In this document: one piece after another, positions 14,773-22,303 of the stretch
Numbering within the stretch: the stretch's first letter is position 1
Layout of the letters: each line of letters opens with the position of its first letter
From: JBBPYR01 sp038199755
GTDB lineage: Bacteria > Chloroflexota > Ktedonobacteria > Ktedonobacterales > Ktedonobacteraceae
DNA length: 30,383 nucleotides
Direction: 5' to 3'
Assembly: GCA_038199755.1 (NCBI GenBank)
Contig: JBBPYR010000096.1
Span: 1 to 30,383 of the forward strand
Notes under the pieces: generated by a model
What the model was told of the DNA's origin: nothing
The model's database searches: none
Seen by the model: the letters and a program-made list of their open reading frames with translations, nothing else
Position numbers and translations under genes: made by a program

Positions 14773-17508
14773 ATGAGTAATGATGAGCAGACGATTTATA
14801 TTAGCCCAGAAGATGATCTCACCAATGTGCGTGAACGGCTGGAGAATTTGCCTTCACGCAGTATCACGCTTGTTATACCCAGACAAACAATGCTGCGCAG
14901 CCACGTTGCCTGGCGTAACCTCTATGCCCGTGCGAAAGAGTTGGAAAAGGATGTTCTTATCATCAGCGCAGACGCGCAAATTCGCTCGCTCGCACAAGCT
15001 GCAAAATTTCGGGTCGCTCATTCACTTGAATCATCCCCTACTGGTAAATCTCGTTTGGGCATGAAAAGCCCTGTGCGATCCAATTCCAACCCACGCATGC
15101 GTTCCACCCAGTTGCGCCCTTCAAGCGGACGAGCAGCTGCCTCAGAACCAGATAGCGTGCAGCGTTCAGAACCCCCTGAACGCCCTGACCCATCAACTCA
15201 GGGGCGAAGCAGAACCACCCGTGGCAGCAACACCTCATCTACCTTTCATAGTCCCGACAGTGTCATGCCTCTTTCTCATGAGGTGACAACGGGTGGCTTG
15301 CACACGCCCGAGGCAACCTATACGCTCCCCGATAACTCCTATACCCCAAGCTATGACTATAAGATGGATTCTCCCTCTTTTAAGCCACAGCCACTTTCAC
15401 CGCAGCACTTTGAAGAGGAACCCGATCTGCTGGATGAAGATTATCGCAAGACCCTCGACATTCACCAATCGGTAGTTGAGAGTAAACAGCGCATTATTGA
15501 CACAACGCCAACGGCTCCACAAGCGGCTACCTCAGATACCCATATTAGCCCTACCACTCCTACGCCGCTTGAGCCAAGAGAGGCAACCTATCGCATATTA
15601 CCCTTGCCCGCTCAAGAGGAAGACCCGTTCTTCATTATGGAAGATGATGCGTTGCCACCGATACCGCGCTCGGAGCAACACGGCGAAGTGTCCATCGAAG
15701 GCTTCGATACCTCAGAACAAAACATCCAAGATATTTCAGAGCTGCCAACAGAAGTAAGGCACAACAACGACATCGAGTACCAAGGCGACTTGGGTGATTT
15801 CGTGCATCCTCAAGATGGCCCCGATTTCGTACGTAACTGGATGGAGGCCTTGCCTGAAGATGACCAGGATATGGCGGGACCATCAGGCGCAGCACGCGCC
15901 TACGGTGTTCGCCCACGCAGTAGCCGTAGCGGCAAAATGCCCCTTCCTTCAACACCACAGGGAGGGAATTCTGAGGTCATAGTCAGTCGTCCGGTTGAAG
16001 ATTATCCAACCCAGCCACCGCAAAACCGTCCAGCACCTATACCCATGCCCCAAGCGAAACAAGCCGCAGAACCACTACCAATTATTCCGCCATCTCCTAC
16101 AAGAGACATACGCCCATCACAAAAGCTTCCACCGCAAGGAAACAAGCCAGCGTCTGCGCCTCAAATGGTGCAGCGTGCGGGTGCGGGTACAAATCGTGGC
16201 GGCAATAACCGCCCCAATGGTCCAACCACCAAAAGTAGGGCTGGCACTGCGCCAACCCCCAAGACGACACGCGCAGCACGTCCCACACGACAGCCACAAC
16301 GCCGCCAAGGACTGCGCGCAGGCTCGATCTTCGTCGCCCTCATTCTGCTCTTTTTCATCCTGCTCGGCTTAATTGCCTTTGTCTATCCTACCGCTGATGT
16401 CACAATCACCGTCACCTCACGCGACTTTTCGTCGCCCGTCACGCTGCTTGCCAGCCAAAATGCGACGAAAGTGGGCAGCGTTCCTATTACCACCCTGACA
16501 CAAACCTTTCCCCGCACAGGAGGAGCCTTAACGGGCACAGGTACCGTGAGTGGTAGTGCCAGTATTGGTACGGCACGGGCAACCGGCACCGTCACCTTTA
16601 CCAACAATGGAAACGCACTTGTTGATATTCCAACGGGCACCATCATCGAAACAACACAGGGTATTCAGTTTACCACTACCGCCGATGCCCTGGTTGGCAC
16701 GGGAACAAGCAACTCTATACCCGCTCCTATACAGGCACAGCAGCAAGGGGAATCGGGCAATGTCCCTCCCGGCAGTATTACCGTCATTCCACCGAGCAGC
16801 CTCAGCAGCATTGCCGCGCAGCCGCACAATCCGCCATTGGCAAACATCAAGCTTAGCGTCACCAATGATAGTGCCTTGAGCGGTGGTGGCGTTGGCACAG
16901 CAGCCGTGGTTGCGCAAAGCGATATTGATAAGGTAAAGCAGTCTCTACACGCACAAATACAACCAGATATTACCGCTTGGGAAAAACAACAGACCCATCC
17001 AGGCGATGTGACGGGCAATGCAACCACGACAGAGACATTGGTTGGTGCCCCCAAACCAGGGCAAACTGTCGATACTGGTGGTTTCACCATGGGACTCAAA
17101 CTCACCGTGACCCTACCCATTGTGCGTAATGTCGATATTCAAAAGGCAGCTGTCACCTCGCTCAATGACACCTTGAGCAAAAGTAAGCAGCCGGGCAATG
17201 CCAACTATCATATTGCCGACGATGCCAGTCATCTCGTAGCGATACAGAACCTGAAAACGACACAAACAGCAACGGGCATCACCCTTACCTTTACCGCCAA
17301 GGGCAAAATTGTTCCCAATATTGCTCCTGCGCAGGCACAACAATTAATTGTTGGCAAATTCAAGCAGGATGCAAAGGCAGCTCTTAAGCAAAGCATCCAG
17401 AATGTAGAGAATGTGGATATCACGACCAACCCTGCCTTCTATCCCATAATTCCCTATATCAAAGGACATATCACGATTCACTTTATCCCTGGCACAACCC
17501 AAAAATAG
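14773..17508 (+). CDS. Large single-pass membrane protein with baseplate J-like C-terminal region
   Basis: About 911 residues from the ATG at 14773; an in-frame ATG at 14668 would add 35 residues of poor character. Neither start has a strong ribosome site, but 14773 fits the start of the conserved N-terminal domain (TIYISPEDDL, VRERLENLPSRSITLVIPRQT, and VLIISADAQIRSLA). That domain is an alpha/beta module found in such proteins of Chloroflexota and allied lineages. Residues about 130-510 are low-complexity, rich in Pro, Ser and Gln. One membrane helix spans about 518-539 (16324-16389). The outer part (about 540-911) is Thr/Ala-rich beta sequence with TGTVTFTN and GTIIETTQGIQFTT repeats, the pattern that earns the name 'baseplate J/gp47'. 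It follows the FtsA-like gene and is likely its membrane partner. Phage origin is not implied. Confidence 0.75.
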   Translation: MSNDEQTIYISPEDDLTNVRERLENLPSRSITLVIPRQTMLRSHVAWRNLYARAKELEKDVLIISADAQIRSLAQAAKFRVAHSLESSPTGKSRLGMKSPVRSNSNPRMRSTQLRPSSGRAAASEPDSVQRSEPPERPDPSTQGRSRTTRGSNTSSTFHSPDSVMPLSHEVTTGGLHTPEATYTLPDNSYTPSYDYKMDSPSFKPQPLSPQHFEEEPDLLDEDYRKTLDIHQSVVESKQRIIDTTPTAPQAATSDTHISPTTPTPLEPREATYRILPLPAQEEDPFFIMEDDALPPIPRSEQHGEVSIEGFDTSEQNIQDISELPTEVRHNNDIEYQGDLGDFVHPQDGPDFVRNWMEALPEDDQDMAGPSGAARAYGVRPRSSRSGKMPLPSTPQGGNSEVIVSRPVEDYPTQPPQNRPAPIPMPQAKQAAEPLPIIPPSPTRDIRPSQKLPPQGNKPASAPQMVQRAGAGTNRGGNNRPNGPTTKSRAGTAPTPKTTRAARPTRQPQRRQGLRAGSIFVALILLFFILLGLIAFVYPTADVTITVTSRDFSSPVTLLASQNATKVGSVPITTLTQTFPRTGGALTGTGTVSGSASIGTARATGTVTFTNNGNALVDIPTGTIIETTQGIQFTTTADALVGTGTSNSIPAPIQAQQQGESGNVPPGSITVIPPSSLSSIAAQPHNPPLANIKLSVTNDSALSGGGVGTAAVVAQSDIDKVKQSLHAQIQPDITAWEKQQTHPGDVTGNATTTETLVGAPKPGQTVDTGGFTMGLKLTVTLPIVRNVDIQKAAVTSLNDTLSKSKQPGNANYHIADDASHLVAIQNLKTTQTATGITLTFTAKGKIVPNIAPAQAQQLIVGKFKQDAKAALKQSIQNVENVDITTNPAFYPIIPYIKGHITIHFIPGTTQK

Positions 17509-17565
17509 CACTCGTAGGGCAGAAACAGTTTGAGGGGCAGGTGCGACCGCCACACCTACACCTGA

Positions 17566-17592
17566 GTGATAGCTATCATCGCTCGCTATCAC
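17566..17592 (+). terminator. Possible weak terminator after the baseplate J-like gene
   Basis: GTGATAGC (17566-17573) pairs with GCTATCAC (17585-17592), an 8-bp stem with an 11-base loop. No T-run follows (ACCAAAATAG). It may reduce read-through into ruvX. Confidence 0.35.
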
Positions 17593-17696
17593 CAAAATAG
17601 AACAAGATGTAAACAAAAGAGCGCATCCTTCGTTAGAATTGAGTAGATACACATATCGTATAGTTGGCTTCTGTTAGCTTCCACAGGAATATACTG

Positions 17697-18188
17697 ATGA
17701 CACGTTTGATAGCTCTGGATGTTGGCTCTGTCCGCATTGGTGTCGCGGTCAGTGATGCCACAGGCTTTTTAGCATCGCCTTATACCACACTGCACGTCGC
17801 ACCCGCTGAGGAGCAAACATTCGCAGCAATTCAACAACTTATCAGCGAGCTAGAGGCCGAAGGGATCATTATCGGCCTCCCCATCAGTCTAGATGGACAA
17901 ATACATGCACAGGGTGAACGCATACAGGCCTTCGCCGCGCGTCTGAAGCCACATATTACGATTCCGCTCACCTTCTGGGATGAGCGTCTTTCGACCGTTG
18001 AAGCACAACGTCTCCTCGCCCGACGAGAGCAGGACGAGAATGATACCCGCCAACGACGTAGTGGTCGTAGGCGTTCCCAGGGCAAACGACGCCAGAAGGG
18101 TCATGCAATTGATGCCCTTGCCGCCGCTGTCTTTCTCCAGGACTACCTGGATGCCCAGGGTGATAAGACAAAGGAAAGGCTTATATGA
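17697..18188 (+). CDS. ruvX: Putative pre-16S rRNA nuclease / Holliday junction resolvase RuvX (YqgF)
   Basis: A 163-residue YqgF/RuvX RNase H-fold nuclease, implicated in 16S rRNA 5'-end processing. The ATG at 17697 (MTRLIALDVGS) is preferred; AGGA lies nine bases before it. Motifs: ALDVGSVRIGVAVSD with catalytic Asp8, IIIGLPISLDG, WDERLSTVEAQ with Glu, and a C-terminal HAIDALAAAVFLQ with the last Asp. Between the last two motifs is a stretch of about 15 strongly basic residues (RQRRSGRRRSQGKRRQK) that E. coli YqgF lacks, probably an added nucleic-acid contact. It overlaps mltG by 4 bases (ATGA), so the two are coupled. Confidence 0.93.
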   Translation: MTRLIALDVGSVRIGVAVSDATGFLASPYTTLHVAPAEEQTFAAIQQLISELEAEGIIIGLPISLDGQIHAQGERIQAFAARLKPHITIPLTFWDERLSTVEAQRLLARREQDENDTRQRRSGRRRSQGKRRQKGHAIDALAAAVFLQDYLDAQGDKTKERLI

Positions 18189-19276
18189 AAGGCTCAGGCA
18201 TACGAGTTGCTGTCATCTCAGTACTACTACTTGGTCTCATCATTTTTGGCATCGTCTCCTACGCATGGAGTACCAGCGTTGACATCTTCCAACCGGTAGA
18301 CTCGTCAGCAAATGCTAAAACGATTCCCCTTGTCATTAATCCAGGCGAGACAACTGCGCAGATCGGCGATGACCTGCAAACAAAAGGCTTGATCCGTAAT
18401 GCCCTCGCCTTTCGTATTTGGTCCCGTATCAAAGGATTAGATAAAAGTTTACAAGCGGGCATCTATAAAAAGCTCAATAGCAGCATGACCATTAGCGATA
18501 TCGTTGACCAACTTCTCAACGCGCAACCGGACGCTTTATTCGTGGTTATTCCCGAAGGGTGGCGTTTAGAGCAAATCTCGCAGCGTTTCGCAAGCTCCGG
18601 CCTCGTCAAATTTAACGCGCAGGATTTTCTGAAATATACGAAACATCCCAACACCTTTCCTGACGCCGCGAAATATCCTATCCTGAAAAATATCCCCGCT
18701 GGCGACAGCATGGAAGGACTCCTCTTCCCCGCCAGCTATCAGGTTGGAGTTGATGGCACCGCACGTGATGTGGTCAATCTGATGTTGACCGCCCTCAACG
18801 ATAGAGTAAAGCAGTATCAGCTTGACAAAACAGCCCAGCAACATCAGTTAAATGTCTATCAGATGGTCATACTTGCCTCTCTGGTAGAGCGCGAGGTGGT
18901 CTTCCCGAAAGACGCGACAGGTGTAGCAGGGGTCTACTGGAATCGCCTGTTCGTGCCCGGCAATGAAAGTGCTGGCTTTCTCGGTTCCGATCCATCGGTG
19001 CAATATGCCCGCGATTCACAACAACCGCCGAAACAGTACTGGACCGACCTGAAAGACGCTGGCCGCAACATTGCGCCTACAAGTCCCTGGAACACCTACG
19101 TCAATAAAGGTTTGCCACCCACGCCCATTTGTAGCCCTGGCCTCAACAGCCTACAGGCCGCAGCCGCACCACAAAAATCCGACTTTTACTACTTCCTGGG
19201 CAAAAAAGATGGACACATCGTCTTCGCCAAAAATCAGGCAGAATTTGATCAAGACGTACAAAAATACCTACAGTAG
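18185..19276 (+). CDS. mltG: Endolytic murein transglycosylase MltG
   Basis: A 363-residue MltG (YceG), which cuts nascent peptidoglycan glycan strands and sets their length. An N-terminal signal-anchor helix covers about residues 7-29. A LysM-like region follows (VINPGETTAQIGDDLQ), then the catalytic domain with FVVIPEGWRLEQI, EGLLFPASYQV, and ASLVEREV where Glu235 matches the E. coli catalytic Glu. SPWNTYVNKGLPPTPICSPG completes the signature. It is coupled to ruvX by a 4-base overlap. The stop codon TAG (19274-19276) is the first three bases of a palindromic repeat, which suggests the repeat landed at the 3' end and set the present C terminus. Confidence 0.95.
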   Translation: MKGSGIRVAVISVLLLGLIIFGIVSYAWSTSVDIFQPVDSSANAKTIPLVINPGETTAQIGDDLQTKGLIRNALAFRIWSRIKGLDKSLQAGIYKKLNSSMTISDIVDQLLNAQPDALFVVIPEGWRLEQISQRFASSGLVKFNAQDFLKYTKHPNTFPDAAKYPILKNIPAGDSMEGLLFPASYQVGVDGTARDVVNLMLTALNDRVKQYQLDKTAQQHQLNVYQMVILASLVEREVVFPKDATGVAGVYWNRLFVPGNESAGFLGSDPSVQYARDSQQPPKQYWTDLKDAGRNIAPTSPWNTYVNKGLPPTPICSPGLNSLQAAAAPQKSDFYYFLGKKDGHIVFAKNQAEFDQDVQKYLQ

Positions 19277-19297
19277 GGATGTCCCTCGTGGACATCC
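19274..19297 (+). repeat. Palindromic intergenic repeat, copy 2 (contains the mltG stop)
   Basis: A 24-base unit: TAGGGATGTCC, CTCGT, then GGACATCC. The arms GGATGTCC and GGACATCC are perfect 8-bp complements around a 5-base loop. Its first three bases are the mltG stop codon. A second copy follows after only 10 bases, so the pair could also terminate the ruvX-mltG transcript. Confidence 0.75.
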
Positions 19298-19307
19298 TCG
19301 TGACCAA

Positions 19308-19331
19308 TAGGGATGTCCCTCGTGGGCATCC
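19308..19331 (+). repeat. Palindromic intergenic repeat, copy 3
   Basis: Direct copy of the unit at 19274-19297 with one difference (GGGCATCC for GGACATCC). It lies in the 85-base gap between mltG and uppP, about 30 bases before the uppP start. Confidence 0.75.
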
Positions 19332-19361
19332 CCCTATGCATTAAAGAGAATATCATAAATT

Positions 19362-20288
19362 ATGAGTCATACAAGCTTTTTGCAGCAATTACTACAGATG
19401 ATCGTGCTGGCACTCCTACAAGGTGTGACGGAACTCTTTCCGATCAGCAGTTTGGGTCATACCGTAATTGTGCCGGGTCTACTCGGCTGGGGCAATCTTG
19501 TTGCCCCCGATCCAGCCTGTGGCAACAAAAGTTGTTTTCTTCCTCTCATCACGGCCCTCCACCTGGGCACAAGCATCGCCTTGCTCTTCTACTTCTGGCG
19601 CGATTGGCTACAGGTTGGGCAAACCGTTGTCAACAGTGTGAAAACAGGCGAGGTAAAAAAGGGAACAGATGAATGGGTGAGCTGGCTCATCATCATCGGT
19701 TGTATTCCGGCAGGACTGCTCGGCGTCTTCTTAAAAGACTCATTAGAGCAGCTGTTTGCCTCGCCCTTGATCGCCGCCACCTTCCTGGTTGTGAATGGCT
19801 CGGTCCTCTTTGCTGGTGAGCGTCTACGCCGTCGCGCAGAGGCACGTTATAATGCCATGACACCCGCCGAGCGCGAGTCTAAGTTCCGTTCCTTAAAATC
19901 ACTCAGTTGGCAAGAAGGTCTTCTGGTAGGAGCTGCTCAGGCTCTGGCCTTAATTCCTGGCTTTTCGCGCTCCGGCATGACCATTGTCGCGGGCCTTGGT
20001 GTGCGTCTCACCCACGAAGATGCAGCACGTTACTCGTTTCTGCTCGGCACGCCTATCATCTTTGCCGCCGCCTTGATCGAGGTTCCGCTACTCATTCACC
20101 AGCCAGCCATCATGCTGGCCCTGATTGTTGGTGGCATGGTCCTTTCGGGCATCGCCGCCTACCTGAGCACCAAATTTCTGATGAAATACTTCGAGGCTGG
20201 CCGTCTCGATCCTTTCGCCTACTATTGCTGGGGTATTGGTCTAGTTAGCCTTCTTCTCTTCTTCACCGTTTTGCAAGGAAGAGGATAG
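19362..20288 (+). CDS. uppP: Undecaprenyl-diphosphatase UppP (BacA)
   Basis: A 308-residue integral membrane phosphatase that turns undecaprenyl diphosphate into the monophosphate, recycling the lipid carrier for peptidoglycan and other wall polymers. Its loss or excess alters bacitracin tolerance. Evidence: signature 1, LLQGVTELFPISSLGH at about 18-33, with the catalytic Glu; signature 2, PGFSRSGMT at about 199-207, with the catalytic Ser/Arg; and eight or so hydrophobic helices. An insert between helices (GWGNLVAPDPACGNKSCF, residues about 42-59) is longer than in E. coli and carries two Cys. The ribosome site is weak (AAGAGA). It follows mltG, another wall gene. Confidence 0.96.
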   Translation: MSHTSFLQQLLQMIVLALLQGVTELFPISSLGHTVIVPGLLGWGNLVAPDPACGNKSCFLPLITALHLGTSIALLFYFWRDWLQVGQTVVNSVKTGEVKKGTDEWVSWLIIIGCIPAGLLGVFLKDSLEQLFASPLIAATFLVVNGSVLFAGERLRRRAEARYNAMTPAERESKFRSLKSLSWQEGLLVGAAQALALIPGFSRSGMTIVAGLGVRLTHEDAARYSFLLGTPIIFAAALIEVPLLIHQPAIMLALIVGGMVLSGIAAYLSTKFLMKYFEAGRLDPFAYYCWGIGLVSLLLFFTVLQGRG

Positions 20289-20381
20289 AACGCTGCTTTT
20301 TCCGCCCGTTCAAATAGCAGAGTTTATACCCAAAATGGCTATTCTATCCGCTAATGTTGTGCTCAGACGTATATGCACGTT

Positions 20382-20390
20382 TGATATAAT
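20382..20390 (+). promoter_or_regulatory. Extended -10 promoter for the first small membrane protein
   Basis: TGATATAAT (20382-20390) is an extended -10. No good -35 is seen at the usual distance, which extended -10 promoters can tolerate. Transcription would start near 20397, about 60 bases before the gene. Confidence 0.55.
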
Positions 20391-20455
20391 GGATAGTGTT
20401 CTGGGAGGTCCAGAGCATATATTTTAAAGAAATTTAGATAGAGGTAGGTTTAATC

Positions 20456-20641
20456 ATGAAGAATCCAACAGTTTTCTATGCAGTTATTGGTATTGGCGTG
20501 CTAGCTCTCATCGCTGGTATCGCAATGTATGCGGGTCTCCACTTCCACGGTAAAGCATATGCCGTGATTGCTCTTGGCGTCGTCTGCTTGATCGCAGGTA
20601 TCGCTGGTATGTTCGTCACCAAGCCCGCCGCCGCTAAGTAG
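20456..20641 (+). CDS. Small two-helix membrane protein
   Basis: A 61-residue protein with two predicted membrane helices (about 7-27 and 35-54) joined by a short loop (LHFHGKAYA) and a tail TKPAAAK. The ribosome site is AGAGGTAGG. It has its own promoter and terminator, so it is a single-gene unit. I do not recognise a named family. It shares its opening (M-x-x-P, then x-F and GIGI) and two-helix plan with the protein at 20841, suggesting an old duplication. Confidence 0.75.
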   Translation: MKNPTVFYAVIGIGVLALIAGIAMYAGLHFHGKAYAVIALGVVCLIAGIAGMFVTKPAAAK

Positions 20642-20658
20642 CCCTATTATCGATATAG

Positions 20659-20698
20659 GAAAACCCTGAGAGCCAATTGGTTATTTCTCAGGGTTTTC
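20659..20698 (+). terminator. Terminator of the first small membrane protein
   Basis: A 13-bp stem (20659-20671 with 20686-20698), loop of 14 bases, with the 3' arm ending TTTTCTT. This is a standard intrinsic terminator. Confidence 0.85.
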
Positions 20699-20840
20699 TT
20701 ATTATAAGCATAGCTGTCACGCTTTCCTTTTGTGACATCGAGCTCACCGTTTTCGTTCTCAATAGAAGAGAAAGTACAGCTATACCCTAGAGAGAACGTC
20801 ACTCATCCCAGCGATGGGTTTTTAAGAAAGGATACTATTC

Positions 20841-21062
20841 ATGGGCACACCTAAAAATCCAGCCCTCTTTTTTGGTGGTATTGGCATTGCTATTGTTGCG
20901 ATTGCCCTCAGCGTGTATTACATCATACCAGGGTACTCACATCTCCTGGTGACACATGATTCCACGTCAGCGCATCCGACACATGCTATATTGTTCGCTG
21001 CAATCGCGCTCATCAGCATTCTTGCCGCAGTCATCAATCGACCACGCAATCGCAATGCCTAG
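20841..21062 (+). CDS. Small two-helix membrane protein, paralogue-like
   Basis: A 73-residue protein with helices at about 8-29 and 47-65 and a polar loop containing GYSHLLVTHDSTSAHPTH between them. The C terminus is basic (NRPRNRNA), implying both ends in the cytosol. A ribosome site (AAAGGA) lies upstream. It resembles the protein at 20456 in its first 25 residues. Its own transcription signal in the 140-base gap is not clear. The function is unknown. Confidence 0.7.
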   Translation: MGTPKNPALFFGGIGIAIVAIALSVYYIIPGYSHLLVTHDSTSAHPTHAILFAAIALISILAAVINRPRNRNA

Positions 21063-21070
21063 AGCATGAG

Positions 21071-21116
21071 GTGAGGTAGAGAGCGAACTAGCAATGACTT
21101 TCACTCTCTACCTCAC
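21071..21116. terminator. Bidirectional terminator between the small membrane protein and fmt
   Basis: GTGAGGTAGAGAG (21071-21083) pairs with CTCTCTACCTCAC (21104-21116), 13 bp with a 20-base loop. The 3' arm overlaps the last codons of the convergent fmt gene (end 21108). Confidence 0.65.
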
Positions 21117-22082
21117 TACTTCCCCCACAATGTGTCCATAGCCGCGTAGAAACTCATCCACCTGCATGGCTTTTTTGCCCTCTAGTTGCAATTGTTGCAC
21201 AGTTAACAGGCCAGACCCGGTAACAATATCCAGCACCTTGTGACCAGCATATTCACGCACTCTTGCCGTTCCTACCGCGATTTCAGCACCTGCCTCAATC
21301 TCTTGTTCCTGAGCATGGAGAATTTTGAGGAGTTTTCCACGCCAATGCGTATAGGCACTGGGCCAGGGGCTATAGGCTCGTACCTTGCGGGCGATGACTG
21401 CCGCCGCTTGCTGCCAATCTATTTCGCCATCCTCTTTTTGCAGCATTCGTGTATGCGTCGCTAGTTCATTCTGCTGTGGCTCCGGCGTAATCTTGCCCGC
21501 AATCCAGGATGGTAACATCTCTAGCAAAGCCTGCGCCCCCACCTGTGCCAGTTTCGGCGTTAGGCTCCCCGTCGTATCATCGGCCTCAATCGGCAGCGTT
21601 TTTTTATACAGCATCGGGCCAGTATCTATGCCTGCATCGAGCAACATAATCGTCACCCCTGTTTCCTGCTCACTCTGGAGGATAGCCTCGGCGATTGGAT
21701 CAGTTCCACGATACTTAGGCAACAATGAGGCATGAATATTGAGCGTGCCATAACGGGGTTGATCGAGCACCGTTTGCGGTAAAATCTGCCCAAAGGCTGC
21801 TACTATATACAGATCAGCTTGAAACGCGGCCAGAGCCTCACTATTCTCCAATTTTTTAAATGAACCAGGCTGCCACACGGGAATATGATGTTCCAAGGCG
21901 CATTGCTTGACGGGTGAATACACAATTTCCCGTCCACGGCCTGCGGGTTTATCAGGGCGTGTCACCACGGTGACGATCTCATAGCCCTCGCTCAACAGCT
22001 CCCCTGGCGCAGCATGTGCAAGCAATGCCTCTAAAGCAGGAACTGCGAACTGTGGCGTGCCCATATAGATCAACCGTAACAT
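21108..22082 (-). CDS. fmt: Methionyl-tRNA formyltransferase
   Basis: A 324-residue Fmt, of normal length, which formylates initiator Met-tRNA using 10-formyl-tetrahydrofolate. N-terminal MGTPQFAVPALEALL, then VTRPDKPAGRGRE, followed by the catalytic motif NIHASLLPKYRGTDPI with the Asn/His pair and the Asp in LLDAGIDTGPM. The C-terminal OB domain includes RAYSPWPSAYT. AAAGGGA lies upstream of the start on the minus strand. def, its usual partner, is not adjacent. An extended -10 (TGCTACTAT on the minus strand, about 22116-22124) may be the promoter. Confidence 0.96.
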   Translation of the reverse strand: MLRLIYMGTPQFAVPALEALLAHAAPGELLSEGYEIVTVVTRPDKPAGRGREIVYSPVKQCALEHHIPVWQPGSFKKLENSEALAAFQADLYIVAAFGQILPQTVLDQPRYGTLNIHASLLPKYRGTDPIAEAILQSEQETGVTIMLLDAGIDTGPMLYKKTLPIEADDTTGSLTPKLAQVGAQALLEMLPSWIAGKITPEPQQNELATHTRMLQKEDGEIDWQQAAAVIARKVRAYSPWPSAYTHWRGKLLKILHAQEQEIEAGAEIAVGTARVREYAGHKVLDIVTGSGLLTVQQLQLEGKKAMQVDEFLRGYGHIVGEVVR

Positions 22083-22209
22083 AGCGTGTTCCCTTTCTAA
22101 AACTGTTCATAACACCCCTATAGTAGCACATTCAGGCTATAGCAATCATCTGATCTCACCTCTCAAGGGCTTTCTATTCGTTATACGAAATGACCATACA
22201 TTTTATCCC

Positions 22210-22232
22210 TATGCTTCTCTCGCAGAAGCATA
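22210..22232. repeat. Hairpin upstream of the STAND ATPase gene
   Basis: TATGCTTCT (22210-22218) and AGAAGCATA (22224-22232), 9 bp with a 5-base loop, in the 221-base gap between fmt and the ATPase gene. No T-run. It may be an operator or a 5' untranslated RNA hairpin about 70 bases before the start codon. Confidence 0.4.
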
Positions 22233-22303
22233 CATCTACATCCATGGCCTGTGTATAGGCGCAGACGAGCCAATCATGGATCACCTTAAGAGGAGAGAGC
22301 ACA

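Noticed and set aside
14773..17508. Prophage tail gene, because of the baseplate J-like region
   Set aside because: No other phage structural genes are near, the protein has one central membrane helix, and it is paired with an FtsA-like gene in a housekeeping block.
17509..17560. Another dispersed repeat (GGGGCAGGTGCG...) like the GTAGGGGCAGGC at 34-45
   Set aside because: The two share only short G-rich runs; I could not align them well enough to claim a family.
19274..19331. CRISPR array start
   Set aside because: Only two units are in tandem with a 10-base gap; spacers would be about 30 bases and cas genes are absent. It is better read as a palindromic interspersed repeat.
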